Origin: Hymenobacter armeniacus
GTDB lineage: Bacteria > Bacteroidota > Bacteroidia > Cytophagales > Hymenobacteraceae
Length of the DNA: 64,000 bases
Direction of reading: 5' to 3'
NCBI RefSeq assembly: GCF_014699055.1
Contig: NZ_JACXAC010000003.1
Location: forward strand, 372,001-436,000
In this document: positions 25,780 through 34,361 of the stretch, piece after piece
Numbering within the stretch: position 1 is the first letter of the stretch
Layout of the letters: each line of letters begins with the position of its first letter
The notes under the pieces: model-generated
Databases searched by the model: none
Seen by the model: only the letters and a program-made list of their open reading frames with translations
What the model was told of the DNA's origin: nothing
Made by a program: the position numbers and the translations under genes

Positions 25780-28062
25780 TTACTGGCGCACCACGCGGCG
25801 CACGGCCGTCTGGCCCTGGGCGTCGCGCAGGTGCAGCACGTACACGCCCGGCGCCAGGCGGCTCAGGTCGAGCTGGGCATCGGCGGTGGGGCTCAGGCGC
25901 AGGGCGGTGCTCAGCACCGTGGCACCCAGCACGTTTTGTACGGCCACGGCGTAGGTGCCGGCGGCGCTGGCATCGGCCAGGTTAAGACGCACCAGGCCGT
26001 CGGCGGTGGGGGTCGGGAACACGGTCAGGCCGGGCAGGGCCTGGGCGTCGCGCGCGGCGAGGGGCTGCACCCGCACCTGGTAGTCTTCCACCTCGGCGTT
26101 CAGGGTGTTCACGCCGCAGGGGCTGGGGGCGTTGGTGTTGGCCACCACCAACACGCGCATGCGGGTGTTGAGGTTGGCTGCGGCGCTGTTGAGGGCGAAG
26201 GTGGCCGTGTAGGAGGCGCTGCCGGCGGGCGAGAGCCCGTTGGCCACCAGTTCGGTGTTGTTGTCAAACACGCCGTCCACGTTCAGGTCCACCCACACGG
26301 AAGTGCGGTGCGCCGCCGTCAGGTTGGTGCCCACGGTGAGCGTCATCGAGCGGGTGGTGAGCGTGATGGGCGAGCTGGTGAAGTTGCCGTAGCCGCCCGT
26401 GGAGTTCAGCGAGGTGTTGGTGAAGGCCGGCACGGCGCCCGGCACGCTCACGGAGGTGATGTAGAAGGGGCTGGCCAGCTGGGTGCCGCCGGGGCCCGTA
26501 CCACCCGTGCCGTTGGAGGCGCAGTACACCAGGCAGGGCACCTGAATGGTGAGGTAGTTGGTGCGCGTCACGGTGCGCGAGCCGTTGGCATTGGTGGCTT
26601 GCAGGCTCACGGTGTAGGTGCCCGAGGCCAGGTACTGGTGCGAGGGGTTCTGGAGGGTGCTAGTGCCGCCGTCGCCGAAGGTCCACAGCCAGGAGGTGGG
26701 GGCGTTGGTGCTCAGGTCGGTAAACTGCACGGGGTTCACGCAGCCGCCGGCCACGTAGTTGCTGCTGAAGTTCACGATGGGCGGCGAGGTGTTGGGGCGG
26801 GCCACCACGGTGTAGTCTTCGGCCTGGCCACTCACCTGGTTGGTGCAGGGGCCGGGGTTGCTGCCCACGGCGTCGGCCACCACGCGCAGGCGCAGGGGCT
26901 GGTTGAGCACGGTGCTGGCGGGCAGGTTCAGGGTGGCGGTGGGGCCGGGGCTGGGCGAGTTCAGGCCCTGGTACACCAGCTCGGAGGTGGCCAGCGTGCC
27001 GTCGTTGTTTAGGTCCAGATACACCCGGATGTCGTGCGCGTTGCTGCCGCCCGTCGTGATTATCATCTGGTTGTTGAGGCCCACCTGCAGGTCGGTGCGC
27101 TGCGGGCAGGTGAAGTCCTGGTAGCCGGCGCTGCCGTCGGCCGAGGCGTTGTCGATGGTGCCCAGCCGGAACCGCACGATGCCGTAGTTGGCGAAGAAGT
27201 TGGTGGTGCTGGGCGTGCAGCTGGCCGCCACCGGCACCGTCGTGTTGTAGGTGATGGTGGTGGCGGCGCTGGTGGCGCTGCCGGCCGCGTTGGTGGCGCG
27301 CAGGGTCACGGCGTAGGTGCCGGCCGTGGTGTAGCAGTGGTTGGGGTTTTGCTGGGTGCTGGTGGTGCCGTCGCCGAAGGTCCAGAGCCAGGAGGTGGGG
27401 AGGTTCTGGCTGGCGTCGGTGAACTGCACGCAGCCCGAGCAGGTGGTGGTGCCGTTGGTGGTGAAGGCCGCCAGCGGCGGGCTCACGTTGGCCGAGAGCG
27501 TGACGCTGTAGTCCTCGTCCTGCGAGTACACCGGCGTCGAGCACGAGGTGGGCAGGGGGCTGTTGATGTAGTCGGTGGCCACGCGCAGGCGCAGGCGGGC
27601 GCCCAGGGTGGCCGTGGCGGGCGGCGTGAAAGTGCCCACATGCGGGTTGGCGGGCGTGCTGCCGGCGGGGTTAATGTCCTGATACACCAACTCGTCGTTG
27701 CCGGTGAAGGCCCCGTCGTTGTTGTAATCAATGTACACCCGCACGTTTTGCACGGCCGTGGTGGTGGTGCGGATGCTGATGGGGTACGTCTGGCCCACCA
27801 CCAGCGGCACGGCGGCCACGGTGCAGCTGAAGTCGCGGTAGCCGGTGGTGTAAGCCGTCCGGTTGGCCAGCACGGTGTTGTTCACCGTTACGCCCAGAAT
27901 GGCCATGCCGTAAAGCGACGGATTGGCCACGCTGGCCGAGCCCGGGGTGCAGGCCGCCGCAACAGGACACTGGGCCTCCGCCGTCGACGACAGGCCCAGC
28001 GATAACAAAACGGCAGCAACGCCCGGTGCAACGCGGGACCAAGAACGTAAGAGTGGGTGCAT
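25780..28062 (-). CDS. GEVED/PKD-domain T9SS type A protein
   Basis: 760 residues with a signal peptide ('..VAAVLLSLGLSSTAEAQ'). Three GEVED domains, each with the 'VYIDYNNDG' or 'LDLNNDGTLATSELVY' calcium-loop-like motif and an 'SQDEDYSVTL', 'GQAEDYTVV' or 'AEVEDYQVRV' end, alternate with two PKD domains ('PTSWLWTFGDGTTSTQQNP' and 'PTSWLWTFGDGGTSTLQNP'). The C-terminus is a type A sorting domain: 'LTVFPTPTADGLVRLNL', 'LAPGVYVLHLRDAQGQ'. GEVED domains often accompany proteases or adhesins; no catalytic domain is seen here. It lies 99 bases upstream of the 1843-residue protein on the same strand, so the two may be co-transcribed. Confidence 0.9.
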   Translation of the reverse strand: MHPLLRSWSRVAPGVAAVLLSLGLSSTAEAQCPVAAACTPGSASVANPSLYGMAILGVTVNNTVLANRTAYTTGYRDFSCTVAAVPLVVGQTYPISIRTTTTAVQNVRVYIDYNNDGAFTGNDELVYQDINPAGSTPANPHVGTFTPPATATLGARLRLRVATDYINSPLPTSCSTPVYSQDEDYSVTLSANVSPPLAAFTTNGTTTCSGCVQFTDASQNLPTSWLWTFGDGTTSTQQNPNHCYTTAGTYAVTLRATNAAGSATSAATTITYNTTVPVAASCTPSTTNFFANYGIVRFRLGTIDNASADGSAGYQDFTCPQRTDLQVGLNNQMIITTGGSNAHDIRVYLDLNNDGTLATSELVYQGLNSPSPGPTATLNLPASTVLNQPLRLRVVADAVGSNPGPCTNQVSGQAEDYTVVARPNTSPPIVNFSSNYVAGGCVNPVQFTDLSTNAPTSWLWTFGDGGTSTLQNPSHQYLASGTYTVSLQATNANGSRTVTRTNYLTIQVPCLVYCASNGTGGTGPGGTQLASPFYITSVSVPGAVPAFTNTSLNSTGGYGNFTSSPITLTTRSMTLTVGTNLTAAHRTSVWVDLNVDGVFDNNTELVANGLSPAGSASYTATFALNSAAANLNTRMRVLVVANTNAPSPCGVNTLNAEVEDYQVRVQPLAARDAQALPGLTVFPTPTADGLVRLNLADASAAGTYAVAVQNVLGATVLSTALRLSPTADAQLDLSRLAPGVYVLHLRDAQGQTAVRRVVRQ

Positions 28063-28284
28063 ACGGTATTATGGGGGAAAACAATAGAATTCAGTGGATA
28101 AATGTAAGCAGAAAGCTGGGATAGAAAGGCCAAAATCGGCTATTATTCTATTTAAGTCGGCCATGTGCCGGCCCGGTTCCACCAATGCGAGCTTTCAGCC
28201 TCCGAAACCCGGCCGACGGCAGTGCTGACCGCACGCTGCGGGCCGGGTTTAACCGCGACCCGCAAAAATCATACCCCGCGGCCG

Positions 28285-28292
28285 TAAGTTTG
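28285..28292 (+). promoter_or_regulatory. Candidate -7 box TAAGTTTG for the SDR gene
   Basis: Perfect TAnnTTTG match, 60 bases before the ATG at 28353. The 290-base gap 28063-28352 otherwise shows no gene. Confidence 0.5.
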
Positions 28293-28352
28293 CCCGGCGC
28301 TTGCGCGATTTTGCTGTATCGGCCCCGGCGCGGGCCCTGTATTTTACCATTT

Positions 28353-29162
28353 ATGCCAACTCCCACGGTACTCATCACGGGCGGCACCTCCGGCATTGGC
28401 CGGGCCTGCGCCCTGGCTTTCGGCCGGGCCGGCTACCAGGTGGCCATCACGGGCCGCGACGAAACCAAGCTCCACGACACGGCCCAGGCCCTGGCCGCGG
28501 CCGGCATTGCCCACCTCACGGTGCGCGCCGACGTGGGCGACGAAACCGCCGCCGAGCGCGCCGTGCACGAAACCGTAGCCCGCTTCGGCCGCCTCGACGT
28601 GCTGCTCAACAACGCCGGCATCAGCATGCGCGCCCGCTTTCAGGACGCCGACCTGGAGGTCATCAAGCGGCTCATGCAAACCAACTTCTTCGGCACCGTT
28701 TTCACCACCAAGTTTGCCCTGCCGCACCTGCTGCAGAGCAAGGGCACCATCGTGGGCATCAGCAGCATTGCGGGCTACCGCGGCCTGCCGGGCCGCACCG
28801 GCTACTCGGCCTCCAAGTTTGCCATGAACGGCTTTCTCGAAGCCCTGCGCACCGAGCTGCTCGACCAGGGCGTGAACGTGCTCACGGCCGCGCCCGGCTT
28901 CACGGCCTCCAACATCCGCAACACGGCCCTGGCCGCCGACGGCTCCTCGCAGGGCGAGTCGCCGCGCGACGAGGGCGCCATGATGACCAGCGAAGCCGTA
29001 GCCGACGAAATCCTCAAAGCCGTGCAGCAGCGCAAGCGCACCCTGGTGCTCACCGGCCAGGGCAAGCTCACCGTCTTCCTCAATAAGCTTTTCCCCGGCC
29101 TCACCGACAAGCTGGTGCTGAACCACTTCCGGAAGGAGGAAAAGGGCGTGGACGTGGGCTGA
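28353..29162 (+). CDS. Short-chain dehydrogenase/reductase
   Basis: 269 residues from the ATG at 28353 ('MPTPTVLITGGTSGIGRACA'); upstream codons in the open frame lack homology. Classical SDR: cofactor loop 'TGGTSGIG' (res 9-16), then Arg in 'ITGRDE', which favours NADP(H). 'LLNNAGISMRARF' gives the NNAG motif, 'ISSIAGYRG' the catalytic Ser, and 'GYSASKFAMNGF' the catalytic Tyr-x3-Lys. 'TAAPGFTASNI' closes the fold. The substrate cannot be told. The 3' end runs into palindromic element A. Confidence 0.93.
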   Translation: MPTPTVLITGGTSGIGRACALAFGRAGYQVAITGRDETKLHDTAQALAAAGIAHLTVRADVGDETAAERAVHETVARFGRLDVLLNNAGISMRARFQDADLEVIKRLMQTNFFGTVFTTKFALPHLLQSKGTIVGISSIAGYRGLPGRTGYSASKFAMNGFLEALRTELLDQGVNVLTAAPGFTASNIRNTALAADGSSQGESPRDEGAMMTSEAVADEILKAVQQRKRTLVLTGQGKLTVFLNKLFPGLTDKLVLNHFRKEEKGVDVG

Positions 29163-29166
29163 CGGA

Positions 29167-29333
29167 CGCCTCCCCCCGGCCCCTCACCTCAGGGAGAGGG
29201 GGAAGCCTGATGTAATTCAACAAAAAGCCCTGCCTCATGATTGAGGCAGGGCTTTTTGCATAGGAAACGATGAGTATTTCTATCGTCTGGCTCCCCCTCT
29301 CCCTCGGGAGAGGAGGCCGGGGGGTGAGGCGCC
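29167..29333. repeat. Composite palindromic element A (REP - hairpin - inverted REP)
   Basis: Two inverted copies (29167-29206 and 29289-29333) of a GC-rich repeat ('CCTCACCCCCCGGCCCC' core, left copy partly scrambled) flank a perfect 16-bp terminator hairpin at 29222-29257 (loop TGAT). It lies between the converging SDR and S8 genes. Confidence 0.85.
29222..29257. terminator. Bidirectional terminator in the centre of element A
   Basis: 16-bp perfect stem with A5 and T5 ends, between converging genes. Confidence 0.9.
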
Positions 29334-29345
29334 ACGTTAGAACGA

Positions 29346-31070
29346 TTACAGCGCCGCTTTCTGCGCCAGCTTCACGGCTTCGTACATGTCCACCACGCCG
29401 CCGGTCACGGAAAGCGTGCTGAAATCGGCCTTTTTCTCGGTGCCGGGCACGTCTACCTGCGTGTGGTGTACCTGCGCCGACTGCATGATGATGCGCTTCA
29501 GGTCGGCCGCCGTGAGCTTGGGAAAATAGGCCTTGAGCACCGCCGCCACGCCGGCCGTCACGGGCGAGGCCATGCTGGTGCCGCTTTCGTTGCCGTAGGT
29601 GCTGCCGGGCAACGTGCTAAAAATGCCCACGCCGGGCGCAAACACGTCCACCGCTTTCTTGCTGTAGTTCGAGAAATCGGCGGCCAGGTTGGCGTTGTCT
29701 TTGGGGCCCGAAGCGCCCACGGTGAGCAGGTTGGGCACCGGCGCTTTGTTGAGGTAGAACGAAGCGGGGTAGTTGTCGCTCACGTCGAGGTTGTTGTTCT
29801 CGTTGCCGGCCGCGTGCACCAGCAGCACGTTCTTGCTGGCGGCATACTTGAAGGCGGCTTCCACGGCCGGGCGCTGGGGCGAGAACTCCTTGCCGAAGCT
29901 CATGTTGATGATGCTGGCGCCGTTATCCACGGCGTAGCGAATGGCGTTGGCGATGTCCTTGTCGCGCTCGTCGCCGTCGGGCACGGCGCGCACCGTCATG
30001 ATGCGCACCGGGGCGGGGGCCAGGCCCTGCACGCCGAGGTTGTTGTCGCGCACGGCCGCGATGATGCCCGACACGTGGGTGCCGTGCATGGGGTCGGGGC
30101 CGTGGAGGTCGTTGTTGCCGTAGTAGCGCTGGGTGAGGTCGTTGGGGTTGTCCTTCACGATGTCGGCCCGCGGGTTGAACTTCAGGTTGAGCGAATTATC
30201 TAGCATGCTGCGCTCCTGCTTCACGCCTTCGTTCAGCTGCTTAATCAAGTCGTCGGCGTCGGAGGCGCCGGTCTGGCGCATCATTTCCAGCATGCCGGCC
30301 GTGGCGCGCTTCAGGTTGGGGTCGTCGGTGTTAGCGTTTTTGAGGGCGGTGGTGTCCAGTTTCTCGGTGCCCAGGGCCTGCTTCATGGCGGCCACCATCT
30401 GAGTGAGGGGGCCGGCCATGCTTTCCACCTGCTGGTTGCGCTCGGTTTCTTCGGCCAGGCGGGCTTTGTAGGCCTTTTCGGCCTTTTGGTACAGGGCGTA
30501 ATCAGCCTTTTCGGTGGGCTTCACCGTGGCAGCGGTTTTGCCCTTGAAGCGCGTGCGGCCGGCGGCCACGATGCGCGTCATTTCCAGGGTTTCGGCGTTC
30601 ACGTTGCGGCCGTCGGGGCCGCCGAGGAAGTTCCAGCCGTGCACGTCGTCGACGTAGCCGTTCTTGTCGTCATCGATGCCGTTGCCGGGAATTTCTTTGG
30701 GGTTGGTCCAGAGCACGGCCTTCAGGTCGACGTGGGCTGTGTCGATGCCGGAGTCGATGACGGCCACCACCACGGGGGCGGGCGTGCGGCCTTTCAGCAG
30801 CTCAGCGTAGGTGCGGGTGGCGCCCACGCCGGGCACCTTGTCCAGCTCGGGGTCTTTGAGGTACCACTGGGCGGCGCTTTGGTCGGCCTGGGGGTTGGGT
30901 TTGGCCACGGGGGCCGGCGTTTCGGGAGCCACCGGCACTGGGGCCGCCACGGGCACGCTCACGGCCGCAGAGGCAGCGGGCGTGGTGGCCAGGGGCCGGC
31001 GGGCGCAGGAAGAAAACAGCGTGACGGCCAGCAGCAGGGGCAGCGAAACGCGGGGGAAGGTTGTCGTCAT
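29346..31070 (-). CDS. S8 (subtilisin-like) serine protease, lipoprotein, with a long insertion
   Basis: 574 residues from the ATG at 31070 ('MTTTFPRVSLPLLLAVTLFS', lipobox Cys22); the longer open frame upstream reads through repeat DNA and is rejected. The catalytic triad is complete: Asp106 in 'VVVAVIDSGID', His329 in 'MHGTHVSGIIAAV', Ser499 in 'SGTSMASPVTAG', with the oxyanion Asn in 'HAAGNENN'. A charged, helical insertion (about 150-315) separates Asp from His. No Por-type C-terminal domain is present, so it should stay lipid-anchored in the envelope. It is flanked by palindromic elements A and B. Confidence 0.92.
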   Translation of the reverse strand: MTTTFPRVSLPLLLAVTLFSSCARRPLATTPAASAAVSVPVAAPVPVAPETPAPVAKPNPQADQSAAQWYLKDPELDKVPGVGATRTYAELLKGRTPAPVVVAVIDSGIDTAHVDLKAVLWTNPKEIPGNGIDDDKNGYVDDVHGWNFLGGPDGRNVNAETLEMTRIVAAGRTRFKGKTAATVKPTEKADYALYQKAEKAYKARLAEETERNQQVESMAGPLTQMVAAMKQALGTEKLDTTALKNANTDDPNLKRATAGMLEMMRQTGASDADDLIKQLNEGVKQERSMLDNSLNLKFNPRADIVKDNPNDLTQRYYGNNDLHGPDPMHGTHVSGIIAAVRDNNLGVQGLAPAPVRIMTVRAVPDGDERDKDIANAIRYAVDNGASIINMSFGKEFSPQRPAVEAAFKYAASKNVLLVHAAGNENNNLDVSDNYPASFYLNKAPVPNLLTVGASGPKDNANLAADFSNYSKKAVDVFAPGVGIFSTLPGSTYGNESGTSMASPVTAGVAAVLKAYFPKLTAADLKRIIMQSAQVHHTQVDVPGTEKKADFSTLSVTGGVVDMYEAVKLAQKAAL

Positions 31071-31246
31071 AAGCAAGAAAAAAGCCGCGCATCCGGGCGG
31101 CCGCTGTGGGGAAGTAAACCGAAAACGGGGCAAATGAAGTTCAGCCGAGGCAAAGACGTGCCCCGGCCGCCCAATGTTGCGCCCGTCCCGTGGCATACGT
31201 GCTGGCGCGTGTCGGCGAACCTGCGCCATTGGGCTTGTTGTGCCGG

Positions 31247-31405
31247 GCGCCTCACCCCCCGGCCCCCTCTCCCAAGGGAGAGGAGGAGCCACGGCGGCGC
31301 TTACTGTGCGTGGTTGTCACAGTAAAGGATGCCACCCGCCTACCAACACCTGATGTCGATTGGCACCCCCTCTCCCTGCGGAGAGGGGGCCGGGGGGTGA
31401 GGCGC
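31247..31405. repeat. Composite palindromic element B
   Basis: Inverted REP copies 31247-31290 and 31361-31405 around a small hairpin (TTACTGTG / CACAGTAA, 31301-31325). It lies between the divergent S8 (start 31070) and PIG-L (start 31455) genes. Confidence 0.88.
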
Positions 31406-31454
31406 TCCGTTGAACGTCCGGTAACTTCACACCCTCAATCCCGGTTTCTCGCCC

Positions 31455-34139
31455 ATGTTCCGACTCTTCCGTCCGCGCCTCGCGGCCCTGCTACTGCTCA
31501 CTGTTAACGGCTCCCTGTTAACTGAAACGAAGGCCCAAACGCCCAAAACCTATACCTCCTCCGAAATCCTGCTGGGCCTCAAGAAGCTCAACGTCCTCGG
31601 CTCGGTGATGTACTTGGCCGCCCACCCCGACGACGAAAACACCCGCCTCATCGCCTATATGGCCAACGAGCGTCTGCTCGAAACCAGCTACCTGAGCTGC
31701 ACCCGCGGCGACGGCGGCCAGAACCTCATCGGCCCCGAGCTGCGCGAAGGCCTCGGCGTCATCCGCACGCAGGAGCTGCTGGCGGCCCGGCGCCTCGACG
31801 GCGGCCGGCAGTTCTTCACCCGCGCCAACGACTTCGGCTTCTCCAAAACCTCCGACGAAACCTTTCGCATCTGGGACAAGGAGCAGGTGCTCGCCGACAT
31901 GGTGTGGGTCATCCGCCAGCGCCGGCCCGACGTGCTCATCACCCGCTTCCCGCCCGATGCCCGCGCCGGCCACGGCCACCACCAGGCCAGCGCCATCCTC
32001 GCCGCCGAAGCCTTCGACGCCGCCGGCGACCCCAAGCGCTTCCCCGAACAGCTCCGGTACGTGCAAGCCTGGCAGCCCAAGCGGCTATTCTGGAACACCG
32101 GCAGCTTCTTCGTGAAGCCCGGCGAAAACATGGACGGCTACCTCCGGCTCGACGCCGGCGGCTACAACCCCCTGCTGGGCCAGAGCTACGGCGAAATCGC
32201 GGCCCGCAGCCGCTCCAACCACCGCAGCCAGGGCTTCGGCTCGGCCGCCCAGCGGGGCGAGGCGCTGGAGTATTTCCAGCCCGTGAAAGGCGATAAAGCC
32301 ACCAAGGACCTGTTCGAAGGCGTGGACCAGACCTGGAACCGCGTGCCCGGCGGCGCGGCCGTGGGCAAGCTCATCGAGGAGGTGATTCGCAAGTACGACC
32401 CGAGCAACCCCAGCGCCAGCGTGGCGGGGCTGCTGAAGGTGCGGGAAGAAATATTGAAGCTGCACCTCAACAAGGTTGCGCCCACTGCAACGCATGGATT
32501 GAGGAATAATGCCGCTTGGATAATTCAGAAAACAGAAGAAGTTGAGGCGCTTATTAAAGCGAGTTTGGGGCTTTATCTGGAAGCTAGCACTGCTCAATCG
32601 ACAGTAACACCGGGCCAAGTGCTTGAGGTGAATGCTACTGTTCTTAATGCATCCCAAGTTCCTGTTTTGCTTGAGTCACTGTCCATCCAACAGTTCACAA
32701 ACAAGTTGAAATTTGAGCGTCCGGCACTCATTACGAAGGCTGCGACAATCTTTAATTTGAAGTTTGTACTGCCCGATTCAGCAGCAATAACTCAGCCTTA
32801 CTGGTTGCGAAAACCGAACACCACCGGCATGTATGTTTTGCCAGAACGTCTCCCCGTTGGTTATGACACCGATGATAGAGCGGGACATGAAGGCAATGCT
32901 AAAAAGGTTGAAGACCTGAAATCCTACAACGGGCCTTTTGACCAAGTGCTGTCAAAACAAAGAATGATTGGCGAACCCATAAATCCCCCTGCTGCTACGG
33001 CAGAATTTATGGTGAGCATCTCAATGGATAAGGATTCAAAAAATAAGAGCTTCCTCAAATTTGAAATCCCCGTGCAATACAAGCACACCGACCCCGTGCT
33101 GGGCGAACTATACCAGCCGCTGGCCGTGGTGCCGCCCGTGCTGGTGAACCTGCCGCCCGCCCGTTCCTACGTCTTCGCCGATGCCCAGCCCAAGACCGTG
33201 CCCGTCACGCTGCGGGCCGGGCGCGCCGGGGTGAGCGGCCGCCTGGCCCTGGCCCTGCCCGCCGGCTGGAAGTGCGAGCCCGCCACCGCCGACTTCGCCC
33301 TTGCCGCCAAAGACGAGGAGCTGACCGTGAACTTCCAGGTGCAGCCCCTGGCCGGCGCCGCGCCCGGCCGCGCCGAGCTGCGCGCCACCGCCACCGTGGC
33401 CGGCCAGGCCTACGCCCGCGGCATCCAGAAGATTGAGTACCCGCACATCCCCACGCAGTTCCTCTTCCCCGAAGCCGTGGCCCCGCTGGTGAAGCTCGAC
33501 CTGAAGCGGCGCGGCCAGAACGTGGCCTACCTCATGGGCGCCGGCGACGAAGTGCCCGACGCCCTGCGCCAAATCGGCTACAACGTGACCCTGCTCGAAC
33601 CCAAAGACCTCACCGCCGCCACCCTCAAGAAATTCGACGCCCTCGTGGTCGGCATCCGCGCCTACAACACCGTCGACCGCCTCAAAACCCAGCAGCCCGA
33701 AATCCTCAAATACATCGAACAGGGCGGCAACGTCGTGGTGCAATACACAGTGAACCGCGGCACCGTAATGCCCGAAATCGGCCCCTACCCCATGACGCTT
33801 TCCTCCGACCGCGTGACCGTGGAAGACGCTACCGTGACCCTCACGAAGCACCAGCTGCTGGCCGCCCCCAACAAAATCACCGCCGACGATTTCAAAGACT
33901 GGGTGCAGGAGCAGGGCCTCTACTACCCCTCGAAATGGGACCCCAAATACCAGACCGTCATCTCCAGCAGCGACCCCGGCGAAGCCCCCAAGGAAAGCGC
34001 CATTCTGGTGACGGACTACGGCAAGGGCCACTACATCTACACCGGCCTGTCGCTGTTTCGGGAACTGCCGGCGGGTGTGCCGGGCGCCTATCGGCTGATT
34101 ACGAACATGATTTCCTATGGGAAGGAAGTGGCGCAGTAA
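31455..34139 (+). CDS. Exported PIG-L-family deacetylase with large C-terminal region
   Basis: 894 residues. Signal peptide ends near 'TETKAQ'. The N-terminal PIG-L/LmbE domain (about 40-300) has the zinc motif 'LAAHPDDENTRL', 'SCTRGDGGQNLIG' and 'GHGHHQASAI'. Homologues remove acetyl groups from GlcNAc-containing substrates. The remaining 550 residues are beta-rich (NEW3-like, about 560-650), followed by a Rossmann-like 'VAYLMGAGDEVPDALRQIGYNV' and 'YTVNRGTVMPEIGPYPMTL' region. Such two-part proteins are common in Bacteroidota and probably act on extracytoplasmic glycans. The reading frame is intact, but the bases from about 32460 to 33070 are much more AT-rich than both sides. Confidence 0.88.
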   Translation: MFRLFRPRLAALLLLTVNGSLLTETKAQTPKTYTSSEILLGLKKLNVLGSVMYLAAHPDDENTRLIAYMANERLLETSYLSCTRGDGGQNLIGPELREGLGVIRTQELLAARRLDGGRQFFTRANDFGFSKTSDETFRIWDKEQVLADMVWVIRQRRPDVLITRFPPDARAGHGHHQASAILAAEAFDAAGDPKRFPEQLRYVQAWQPKRLFWNTGSFFVKPGENMDGYLRLDAGGYNPLLGQSYGEIAARSRSNHRSQGFGSAAQRGEALEYFQPVKGDKATKDLFEGVDQTWNRVPGGAAVGKLIEEVIRKYDPSNPSASVAGLLKVREEILKLHLNKVAPTATHGLRNNAAWIIQKTEEVEALIKASLGLYLEASTAQSTVTPGQVLEVNATVLNASQVPVLLESLSIQQFTNKLKFERPALITKAATIFNLKFVLPDSAAITQPYWLRKPNTTGMYVLPERLPVGYDTDDRAGHEGNAKKVEDLKSYNGPFDQVLSKQRMIGEPINPPAATAEFMVSISMDKDSKNKSFLKFEIPVQYKHTDPVLGELYQPLAVVPPVLVNLPPARSYVFADAQPKTVPVTLRAGRAGVSGRLALALPAGWKCEPATADFALAAKDEELTVNFQVQPLAGAAPGRAELRATATVAGQAYARGIQKIEYPHIPTQFLFPEAVAPLVKLDLKRRGQNVAYLMGAGDEVPDALRQIGYNVTLLEPKDLTAATLKKFDALVVGIRAYNTVDRLKTQQPEILKYIEQGGNVVVQYTVNRGTVMPEIGPYPMTLSSDRVTVEDATVTLTKHQLLAAPNKITADDFKDWVQEQGLYYPSKWDPKYQTVISSSDPGEAPKESAILVTDYGKGHYIYTGLSLFRELPAGVPGAYRLITNMISYGKEVAQ

Positions 34140-34142
34140 CGA

Positions 34143-34348
34143 GCGCCTCACCCCCCGGCCCCCTCTCCGCAGGGAGAGGGGGAGCCACGGCGGCACACTT
34201 GTTAGCGGTTTGCCTTTGTTCCGATTTTACCTTGCAGGTCGTTTGGGCATTACCCGAACGACCTTCTTATTTGTCTAATTGAATTTTCGCGTCCGCGCCG
34301 CCGTGGCTCCCCCTCTCCCTGCGGAGAGGGGGCCGGGGGGTGAGGCGC
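34143..34348. repeat. Composite palindromic element C
   Basis: Inverted REP copies 34143-34195 and 34297-34348, both with the longer 'GAGCCACGGCGGC'-type end, flank an 11-bp hairpin (34237-34247 / 34253-34263, one G-T pair). It starts 3 bases after the PIG-L stop and ends 13 bases before the aspartate kinase ATG. Confidence 0.9.
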
Positions 34349-34361
34349 CCGCTAGCACCGT

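Noticed and set aside
31071..31292. N-terminal extension of the S8 protease frame
   Set aside because: It reads through palindromic element B and lacks a leader; the ATG at 31070 starts a proper lipoprotein signal.
29167..34348. Insertion-sequence ends around the S8 and PIG-L genes
   Set aside because: No transposase frame and no target-site duplication are visible; the repeats are REP-like composites rather than IS termini.
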